This document shows, piece by piece, positions 58,586-64,000 of a stretch of DNA of 64,000 nt. The DNA is taken from contig CADEDY010000002.1 in NCBI GenBank assembly GCA_902826215.1, forward strand, positions 186,001 to 250,000, in the 5' to 3' direction. The notes beneath the pieces are model-generated. The model saw only the letters and a program-made list of their open reading frames with translations. It made no database searches and was not told the origin of the DNA. Both the position numbers and the translations under genes were made by a program. Source of the stretch: an uncultured Bacteroidota bacterium. GTDB lineage: Bacteria; Bacteroidota; Bacteroidia; Flavobacteriales_F; PHOS-HE28. The stretch's first letter is position 1. Each line of letters starts with the position of its first letter.

Positions 58586-59860
58586 ATGAAGGTGTGGCAG
58601 AAAGGACTCGCGGCAACGGCCGCAACGGGTGCGGTGGTTTTCTTCTTTCTCTCGGTGGACGTGCGTCCGCGGGAGGAGTATGTGCCTGAGCCAATTGCTG
58701 TCGTCGAGGAGGACACAGAACCCTTGCCACCTGATGCGTATGGGATCCCGATGTCGGGCTATTCCATGGAGCAAGGCCATGTGAAGTCTGGGGACACCTT
58801 CGGCGGTCTGCTGAGGTCCCGCGGTGTGGACATGAGCAGTATCCATGGTATGGTGGAACTGGCGTTGCCGCATTTCGATGTCCGGAAGATGCGCGCTGGT
58901 CATCCGTATGCCTTCATCTTCAAAGAGGACGATACGCTGAACCCGGACTACTTCATCTACGAGGTCGACCCTGTTGAGTATGTCGTGTTCCACCTCCGCG
59001 ATGACATCAGTGTGCATGCGGGCGAGCGCCCGGTGAAGACCACCGAACACAGTGTGGCGTGCTTGGTCACCGGTGCCTTGTACAACGACCTTGCTCGCGT
59101 CGGAGCCGATCCGCAACTTGCCATGCAGCTTGCCGATGTCTTCGCGTGGACCGTGGATTTCTACCGGATCCAGAAGGACGATGTGTTCTCCATTGTGTAC
59201 AAGGAGAAGTCGGTGGATGGAGTTCCATACGGACGGCCGGAGATCGTTGGCGCGCGTTACCTCAGCGGAGGAACGGTGCGGGAGGCCTACCACTTCGCCC
59301 AGACGGATGGTGCCGAACAGTATTTCGATGAGGAAGGGCGCAGCATGCGGAAGGCCTTCTTACAGGCACCGCTGAAGTTCAGCCGGATCTCGTCGGGCTA
59401 TAGCAGCAGGCGCTTACATCCGGTGCAGCGGGTGATGAAGGCGCATCTTGGCACCGATTACGCTGCACCCTATGGCACACCGATCCTGGCCGTGGGCGAT
59501 GGGATCGTGGAGAAGGCCGGTCGTACTGGAGGCAATGGCAATTATGTGAAGATCCGCCACAACGGCACCTACAGCACCCAATACCTGCACATGCGGAAGA
59601 TCCTTGTGAAGCAAGGGGAAGCGGTGCAACAAGGGCAGGTGATCGGCGAAGTAGGAAGCACTGGCCTCGCCACGGGTCCGCACGTTTGTTTCCGCTTCTG
59701 GAAGAACGGTGTGCAAGTGGATCATCGCAAGGAAGAGTTCCCCAATACCGACCCGTTGGCCGAGGAACTGATGCCTGCCTTCAACGCCTTCCGCGAACCG
59801 ATCCGCGAAGAGCTCTTCGCTGCGGAGAAGGTCGCGCGAGGCCGCGTGGTCAATTTCTAG
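58586..59860 (+). CDS. M23 peptidase (LytM-like) with one N-terminal membrane anchor
   Basis: 424 residues. An N-terminal helix (LAATAATGAVVFFFLSV) anchors it; a degenerate coiled/OapA-like region follows (about 40-240). The M23 core (about 260-400) has the first zinc motif HLGTDYAAPYG and H in TQYLHMRK, but the second HxH motif reads GPHVCFRFWKNG, with Cys in place of the second His. It would cut peptidoglycan peptides, or regulate a true amidase. A TTG at 58565 is an alternative start. It overlaps the convergent next gene by 4 bp. Confidence 0.9.
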   Translation: MKVWQKGLAATAATGAVVFFFLSVDVRPREEYVPEPIAVVEEDTEPLPPDAYGIPMSGYSMEQGHVKSGDTFGGLLRSRGVDMSSIHGMVELALPHFDVRKMRAGHPYAFIFKEDDTLNPDYFIYEVDPVEYVVFHLRDDISVHAGERPVKTTEHSVACLVTGALYNDLARVGADPQLAMQLADVFAWTVDFYRIQKDDVFSIVYKEKSVDGVPYGRPEIVGARYLSGGTVREAYHFAQTDGAEQYFDEEGRSMRKAFLQAPLKFSRISSGYSSRRLHPVQRVMKAHLGTDYAAPYGTPILAVGDGIVEKAGRTGGNGNYVKIRHNGTYSTQYLHMRKILVKQGEAVQQGQVIGEVGSTGLATGPHVCFRFWKNGVQVDHRKEEFPNTDPLAEELMPAFNAFREPIREELFAAEKVARGRVVNF

Positions 59861-60507
59861 TTCGCGAGTTCCAAAATGGAGCGGTACGTGTGCAGATGCG
59901 TGCCCGTATCCGACTTCAGCTCGGCGTTGATCAAGGCCTTGGCGAGCGTATCGTGTGGCATCGGTCGGTAATCGGCGGGGAGCAACGGACCTAGCGCTTT
60001 CATCACGGCAAGTCCGATCCGTTCTCCCGTTCTGTTCTCTTTCCGAGGCCCATCGAGGATCGAAGGCCGGAAGATGTGCAGGGCGGCGAAGTCCATCTCC
60101 TTCAGTTCCTGTTCCACGGTTCCTTTCACTCGGTTGTAGAAGATGCGGCTGTTCGGATCGGCGGCCATGGCACTCACGACACAGAAGTGCAAGCCTTTTC
60201 CGCTGGCCCATCGACCCAGTCCGAGCACAAGCTCTTGGTCCACATGGATGAACGCGGCCTTGTCCCCGCCAACGTTCTTGATCGTCGTCCCCAGGCAGCA
60301 GATCACGGTGTTCACCGGCTCCGATCGCAGACCGGCCAGGAGGTCGCTCCCATCCGGCCCCCAGTGGGTCACCTTGGTTGGTGCATTCGGGACCGGACGT
60401 CTACCCCAGGTGATGATCCGATCGATGCGGGGGTCCATCGCCGCTTGATCGACCACCGATGAACCGACCAGGCCCGTAGCGCCTGTTATGAGGAGAGTTC
60501 GTGCCAT
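59857..60507 (-). CDS. NAD(P)-binding Rossmann-fold protein (HTATIP2-like)
   Basis: 216 residues: TLLITGATGLVGSSVVDQ (Gly-rich nucleotide loop), VNTVICCLGTTIKN, FCVVSAMAADPNSRIFYNRVKGTVEQEL (YxxxK-like site) and a HIFRPSILDGPR stretch. It belongs to the NAD(P)H-binding/epimerase superfamily, closest in pattern to HTATIP2/NmrA-like oxidoreductases. Substrate unknown. Confidence 0.88.
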   Translation of the reverse strand: MARTLLITGATGLVGSSVVDQAAMDPRIDRIITWGRRPVPNAPTKVTHWGPDGSDLLAGLRSEPVNTVICCLGTTIKNVGGDKAAFIHVDQELVLGLGRWASGKGLHFCVVSAMAADPNSRIFYNRVKGTVEQELKEMDFAALHIFRPSILDGPRKENRTGERIGLAVMKALGPLLPADYRPMPHDTLAKALINAELKSDTGTHLHTYRSILELAN

Positions 60508-60550
60508 GCCACAAAATACGGGGGACTTGCGCGGATCGATCGAAATGCAT

Positions 60551-60570
60551 TATGTTTGTTCTATAAACAA
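60551..60570 (+). promoter_or_regulatory. -7 box (TATGTTTG) overlapped by the inverted repeat TTGTT-N5-AACAA
   Basis: TATGTTTG (60551-60558) is a perfect TAnnTTTG match. TTGTT at 60556-60560 and AACAA at 60566-60570 form an inverted repeat over its end, a plausible operator for the winged-helix protein downstream. The ATG at 60578 is 19 nt after the box. Confidence 0.55.
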
Positions 60571-60577
60571 GTTTAGA

Positions 60578-61165
60578 ATGGAACAATCCCTCACCCCTCA
60601 AGAAAGCCTCAAGCTGATCGAGAGCATGATCGGACAGGCAAGGCGCAACTTCAACCGCATGAGCTTCTACTTCCTGCTTTGGGGCTTCCTGCTGATCAGT
60701 GCCATGGTGGTGACCTACCTGCTCCGCGACAGCGTATCGGGCTGGCAGCACGGTGCAGCGTGGGGCATGGCCGGCATCTTGGGCGGCCTCATCAGTGCAG
60801 TGCGCGGTGCACGCGACGGCCGAAAGGAATTGGTGAACAACCCAATGGACACCACCATCGGCTGGTTGTGGAGCGCCTTCGTGATCACCATGATCCTGCT
60901 CATCGCTTTTTCTGTTCGCTCCGGGGTCGACCCCACCATCGTCATCACCATTCTAACAGGACTGCCCACCTTCATCACCGGCCAAGCCATGCGATTCCGT
61001 CCGCTTATGTTGGGCGGTGTGCTGTTCTGGATCGCAGGCGTTGCCATGTTGTTCGTTCCGGATGCACTGGGCGTGCTGGTGATCTACTGCGCCTCCATGG
61101 TGTTCGGGTACATCCTGCCGGGGATCCTGCTTAAGCGCCACGAGGATGGGCTTCGCACCGCTTGA
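60578..61165 (+). CDS. Multi-pass membrane protein paired with a regulator
   Basis: 195 residues. A cytoplasmic start (MEQSLTPQESLKLIESMIGQ) is followed by about six membrane helices (FYFLLWGFLLISAMVVTYLL; IGWLWSAFVITMILLIAFSV; VIYCASMVFGYILPGILL). The stop overlaps the regulator gene by 20 bp, so it is translationally coupled with it. The family is known in Bacteroidota as an uncharacterised partner of winged-helix regulators. It may sense or signal at the membrane. Confidence 0.85.
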   Translation: MEQSLTPQESLKLIESMIGQARRNFNRMSFYFLLWGFLLISAMVVTYLLRDSVSGWQHGAAWGMAGILGGLISAVRGARDGRKELVNNPMDTTIGWLWSAFVITMILLIAFSVRSGVDPTIVITILTGLPTFITGQAMRFRPLMLGGVLFWIAGVAMLFVPDALGVLVIYCASMVFGYILPGILLKRHEDGLRTA

Positions 61166-61442
61166 CCCCATCCTGCACAATCAGCTACGGCTCGCGATCA
61201 TGAGCCTACTGGTTTCGGTGGAAGAAGGGGATTTCAACTTTCTGCTCGAGAGCACGGGTGCCACGCGCGGAAATGTGAGCGTGCAGATCACCAAGTTGAA
61301 GGAGGCCGGCTATATTCTGGTCAAGAAGCGGTTCCGGAACAATTATCCGAACACGGTATGTAGCGTGACCGCCAAGGGTCTGAAGGCTTTTGAGGCCTAT
61401 GTACTAGCCCTGAAGGGGTACTTGGGCCAACAAGCAGGTTGA
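61146..61442 (+). CDS. Winged-helix transcriptional regulator (PF13601-like)
   Basis: 98 residues. FAPLDPILHNQLRLAIMSLL at the start, then EEGDFNFLLESTGATRGNVSVQITKLKEAGYILVKK, the DNA-reading helix and wing of the HTH_34/PF13601 type. It is followed by a short C-terminal helix. It overlaps the membrane protein gene and probably represses the shared promoter. Confidence 0.9.
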   Translation: MGFAPLDPILHNQLRLAIMSLLVSVEEGDFNFLLESTGATRGNVSVQITKLKEAGYILVKKRFRNNYPNTVCSVTAKGLKAFEAYVLALKGYLGQQAG

Positions 61443-61447
61443 TCACC

Positions 61448-61479
61448 TCGGTCGGTGGAACATTAGGACCGCCGACCGA
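61448..61479 (+). terminator. Hairpin after the regulator gene
   Basis: TCGGTCGG (61448-61455) pairs with CCGACCGA (61472-61479), starting 5 bp past the regulator stop. The following T-tract is weak (TCTCATCC). Confidence 0.5.
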
Positions 61480-61597
61480 TCTCATCCTAGGCCATTCGTC
61501 GGATCAAGGAGCAGGCCTGTCGGACCCCGTTCCCTCTGTGTCGAGGTTCTGCACACCTATCGGAACCTGTCCCGTACACAGCCACGAATCTCTCCAC

Positions 61598-62545
61598 GTG
61601 GCTACCCTTTCCACATATTCCATTCGCCCATTCCACTGCCTGCTTGTGGCGTTGCTCCTGCTCGCGGCCTGCAAGAAGGAAGAAGTGGTGGTGCGACCGA
61701 ACAACCAAGCACCGGACTACGCGGGTGTGCCTACGGTGGTGGTGCAGAACTATGTGAATCGCCTATTCATCGATCTGCTCGGCCGCGAACCTGTGGATGC
61801 GGAGATGAACACGGAGGTGGGTGCGCTGGAAAGTGCGGGACTCTCCGTTGCAGCGCGAGTGGCCTTGGTGAACAAGCTCATGACCAGTACCGCATTCGTG
61901 GAAGGCGACTCCTCATACAAGCAAGCCTACTACCAGCGTCAGTACGAGGCCTTCAAAGCGCGTTTTCTCGAAGGGGTCAGTGACGAGGTCATCGATGGTT
62001 ACATCGACAATGCTGCACAGGCCGCGCTGGCTGATTCCCTCGGCGGGAACGGACAAGGTGCCAGTGAGAACAAAAGTGCGCTGCAGAAGTTGTTGCGTTT
62101 GAAGAACAGCCGCACCGACTTCCGCGACGGCCTGATCTCCGTGAACGAAGTGGTGAAGCGAATGCTCTTCAACGCTGTGTATGACGAGATCAACATGAAC
62201 AGCTTCAACTTCGTCAACGCCTCGTTCGATAACCTGCTGTTCCGTTTCCCGACCAATGCTGAGTTCGCCGCCAGTTACAGCATGGTCGATGGTAATTCCT
62301 CAGCGATCCTCTTCGGCCAAAGTGCCCAGAACAAGGGCGGATATCTGGACATTCTCGTGAACAGCGCAGAGGGCCACGAAGGGTTGGTGCGCCTGAACTA
62401 CCGCGCATTCCTCGGCCGTGAACCCAGCACCTACGAAGCCTATCAGATGACCAGCGCGTTCCAGGTCGATCACGATCTGCAACGCATGCAACGCACCATT
62501 CTCACCGGTGATGAATACGCCGGTCTTTCGAACACCAACAACTAA
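61598..62545 (+). CDS. Lipoprotein with LGREP repeats
   Basis: 315 residues from a GTG at 61598, chosen because it begins the signal peptide (ATLSTYSIRPFHCLLVALLLLAACKK, lipobox LLAACKK). The open frame reaches upstream to 61439 but that part is not signal-like. Two stretches, VNRLFIDLLGREPVDAE (about 45-61) and LNYRAFLGREPSTYE, resemble units in planctomycete-type DUF1549 proteins. It heads an operon with a small membrane protein, another lipoprotein and DUF1501. Function unknown. Confidence 0.75.
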   Translation: MATLSTYSIRPFHCLLVALLLLAACKKEEVVVRPNNQAPDYAGVPTVVVQNYVNRLFIDLLGREPVDAEMNTEVGALESAGLSVAARVALVNKLMTSTAFVEGDSSYKQAYYQRQYEAFKARFLEGVSDEVIDGYIDNAAQAALADSLGGNGQGASENKSALQKLLRLKNSRTDFRDGLISVNEVVKRMLFNAVYDEINMNSFNFVNASFDNLLFRFPTNAEFAASYSMVDGNSSAILFGQSAQNKGGYLDILVNSAEGHEGLVRLNYRAFLGREPSTYEAYQMTSAFQVDHDLQRMQRTILTGDEYAGLSNTNN

Positions 62546-62557
62546 ACCACCAATACA

Positions 62558-62686
62558 ATGGAACCCAAGTACCGCACCCTCGTACAAGCCGCTTTGATGG
62601 TCCTCGTTCTTGCCGTGATGATCGGCCTGCACGACAGCTCGGATCAGGAACAAGCATTCGCCCAGCAGACGGAGGACCTCCGTTGA
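62558..62686 (+). CDS. 42-residue single-pass membrane protein
   Basis: MEPKYRTLVQAALMVLVLAV continues with MIGLHDSSDQEQAFAQQTEDLR: one hydrophobic helix and an acidic tail. It is 12 bp after the first lipoprotein gene and 24 bp before the second, in the same direction. No family recognised. The tight packing and a clean ATG argue for a real gene, but at 42 residues a chance frame cannot be excluded. Confidence 0.55.
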   Translation: MEPKYRTLVQAALMVLVLAVMIGLHDSSDQEQAFAQQTEDLR

Positions 62687-62710
62687 ACGCACAATTGATC
62701 CACAACAAGG

Positions 62711-63214
62711 ATGAGAACCTTCACCACGCGACACCGGCTTGCAACAGGATGCTTCCTGTTCGCCATGCTGTTCATGTCAGCGTGCAAGAAGGATCTGTTC
62801 ATCTACGAGGTGGACCCCGTGGATCTGGGGCAGTTCGACGGTGCCAAGGACCGCGAGAAATCGAACCAGGAGTTCGCTGCGATCCTTCATGCCAACCTGT
62901 TCCAGACCGCGCTTTCACCGAACGATCTGTACAAGATCGATCAGTGCATCCAGAGCATCGGTGACAAGCAACTGGCGCGTGAAGTGATCATCAGCAACTT
63001 CATGAACAAGCCTGGAGTGATGATACCGACATCGGAGGAGATGCAGGCCGATGTCGATGCCTTCATCATAGCCACGTACAACCGTTTCCTGGTGCGCAAC
63101 CCCACGGAGGCGGAGAAGACCTGGTTCCGCAACATGATCGCTTCAGACCCGAACGTGACACCCGAGCTCATCTACTTCTCCTTCGCACTGAGCGAAGAGT
63201 ACCTGTTCTACTGA
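62711..63214 (+). CDS. Second lipoprotein of the DUF1501 operon
   Basis: 167 residues with a lipobox (LFAMLFMSACKK). Its core is helical (DLYKIDQCIQSIGDKQLAREV) and near the end has IATYNRFLVRNPTEAEKTWF, which is reminiscent of the YRAFLGREPSTYE unit of the first lipoprotein. The two are perhaps distant relatives, though overall identity is low. Function unknown; likely in the outer or inner membrane next to the exported DUF1501 protein. Confidence 0.75.
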   Translation: MRTFTTRHRLATGCFLFAMLFMSACKKDLFIYEVDPVDLGQFDGAKDREKSNQEFAAILHANLFQTALSPNDLYKIDQCIQSIGDKQLAREVIISNFMNKPGVMIPTSEEMQADVDAFIIATYNRFLVRNPTEAEKTWFRNMIASDPNVTPELIYFSFALSEEYLFY

Positions 63215-63224
63215 ACCTCGCACG

Positions 63225-64000
63225 ATGGACCGCAGAAAATTCATCCAACGCACTGGTGCCGCTGCAGCGGGTCTGTTCGCAGCGCCGTACATCCTGCCGA
63301 GCGGTCGCTTGTTCGCCGCTTCCGGTGCGCAGTTGGCGGAGCACGTCGTGCTGGTGATGTTCGCCGGTGGTGTGCGACAGCAGGAAAGCGTCCTGCAACG
63401 GTACATTGCCGACGCGCAGAACGACACGGTGGAAGGGAATATCCTGTACAACATGCTCGATGGTGCACCTCCATCCGAGAAGATCGTCTACGGAACCGGA
63501 CTCGGTGGTATCGATCCCATCCAATCGATCCTCGGTCAAACGCTCCAACAGCAGGGCACCTTGTTCCGCGAGATGCGTGCGGTGAGCGCCGGGCACTACA
63601 GTGGATTGAATTCGTTGTTGCAAGGCAATACGGCGGCCACACAAGGGCTTCAACAGAAGCCTTTGAACCCGACGATCTTCGAGTACCTGCGTAGGCACGG
63701 TGGCTTTCCCGCCACCAAGACCTGGTTCGTGGGCAACACGATCGGGAACAGTGTGCCCCTGCTGAACCACAGTATCCATCCGAACTACGGATCGCAGTAC
63801 GGCGCGAATTTCTTCGCGCCCAACGTCACCTTCGGTCCAGCCGGTGACCAGTACCTCTCAGATGCCAAGGTCTATCACCCCGAGGATCAGTTGACACCGA
63901 TCTACGAGATGAAGGCCTTCCTCGACAACAGCTTCGAACACGTCGGCCATGTGCCGTCGGGTCTCGGCAATACGCCGGAGGAGAAGCAGGACATCAAGGC
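63225..64000 (+). CDS. DUF1501 family protein with Tat signal (cut by the right edge)
   Basis: At least 258 residues with no stop before the window edge. The start MDRRKFIQRTGAAAAGLFAA carries twin arginines followed by a hydrophobic stretch (Tat-type signal), then VVLVMFAGGVRQQESVLQRY and a long metal-hydrolase-like domain (GHYSGLNSLLQGNTAATQG). DUF1501 proteins are alkaline phosphatase/sulfatase-superfamily members of unknown activity, usually found beside lipoprotein or cytochrome-like partners. The ATG follows the second lipoprotein by 10 bp. Confidence 0.83.
   Translation, partial: MDRRKFIQRTGAAAAGLFAAPYILPSGRLFAASGAQLAEHVVLVMFAGGVRQQESVLQRYIADAQNDTVEGNILYNMLDGAPPSEKIVYGTGLGGIDPIQSILGQTLQQQGTLFREMRAVSAGHYSGLNSLLQGNTAATQGLQQKPLNPTIFEYLRRHGGFPATKTWFVGNTIGNSVPLLNHSIHPNYGSQYGANFFAPNVTFGPAGDQYLSDAKVYHPEDQLTPIYEMKAFLDNSFEHVGHVPSGLGNTPEEKQDIK

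Noticed and set aside
1..64000. tRNA, rRNA, CRISPR arrays, phage, transposase or known defence genes
   Set aside because: None could be recognised by eye on either strand; tRNA genes in particular would need a dedicated search, which I could not run.

Overview
The window is chromosomal DNA from a member of the Bacteroidota, most likely a high-G+C member of the Flavobacteriales. Evidence: gliding-motility/type IX secretion C-terminal domains (IPNxFTPNGD type) on three proteins; Bacteroidota-specific families (DUF6427, DUF6341, DUF3098, DUF4421, PorT-like barrels); the order ftsX-DUF3098-uppP-truB-queA; and repeated TAnnTTTG-type -7 promoter boxes with no obvious Shine-Dalgarno sequences. I recognise no tRNA, rRNA, CRISPR array, phage, plasmid or insertion sequence. 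Most of the window is housekeeping genes mixed with envelope and regulatory genes.

Layout. 1-2.8 kb: DUF6427 (cut by the left edge), DUF6341, purD and a thioredoxin-like protein. 2.9-8.0 kb: one minus-strand run of acyl-CoA carboxylase beta, glycosyltransferase, TPR histidine kinase and LuxR-type regulator. 8.1-10.8 kb: a NIT/HAMP kinase and a YebC protein. 11-14.5 kb: an ECF sigma/anti-sigma pair with a TonB-like and a PorT-like gene; three upstream regions share one promoter pattern. 14.6-19.3 kb: a coiled-coil lipoprotein, then a three-gene two-component set (receiver, NtrC-type sigma-54 activator, CHASE3 kinase). 19.8-23.1 kb: small envelope proteins, DUF4421 and an AsmA-like protein; the last two appear to be driven with an lmo0937-type gene from a sigma-54-like promoter. 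23.4-29.9 kb: a secreted nuclease-like protein, an MFS/spermidine-synthase fusion and lepA. 30.0-34.2 kb: a second ECF sigma factor, a membrane protein with two N-terminal repeats and a T9SS-type tail, and a large T9SS cargo protein. 34.3-43.1 kb: metF, ribE with another T9SS cargo, leucyl aminopeptidase, pdxA, DUF177, rpmF, plsX. 43.1-49.7 kb: CDF transporter, dnaG, polyprenyl synthetase, rlmN. 49.7-54.4 kb: ispD, queA, truB, uppP, DUF3098, ftsX. 54.5-61.4 kb: leuS with a compositionally foreign segment, DUF3108, M23 peptidase, NAD(P)-binding protein, and a membrane protein/winged-helix pair. 61.6 kb to the right edge: two lipoproteins, a 42-residue membrane protein and a Tat-exported DUF1501 protein cut by the edge.

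The most interesting signals are regulatory: a small autoregulated ECF regulon with a promoter pattern readable by eye; two sigma-54-like promoters in front of envelope genes in a window that also encodes an NtrC-type activator; -7 boxes sitting 6-7 nt before ATG, which implies leaderless mRNAs; and a sigma-factor partner gene carrying a T9SS-type domain. The leuS mosaic segment is the clearest compositional anomaly. All names and families were assigned by reading the translated sequences; no database search was run.
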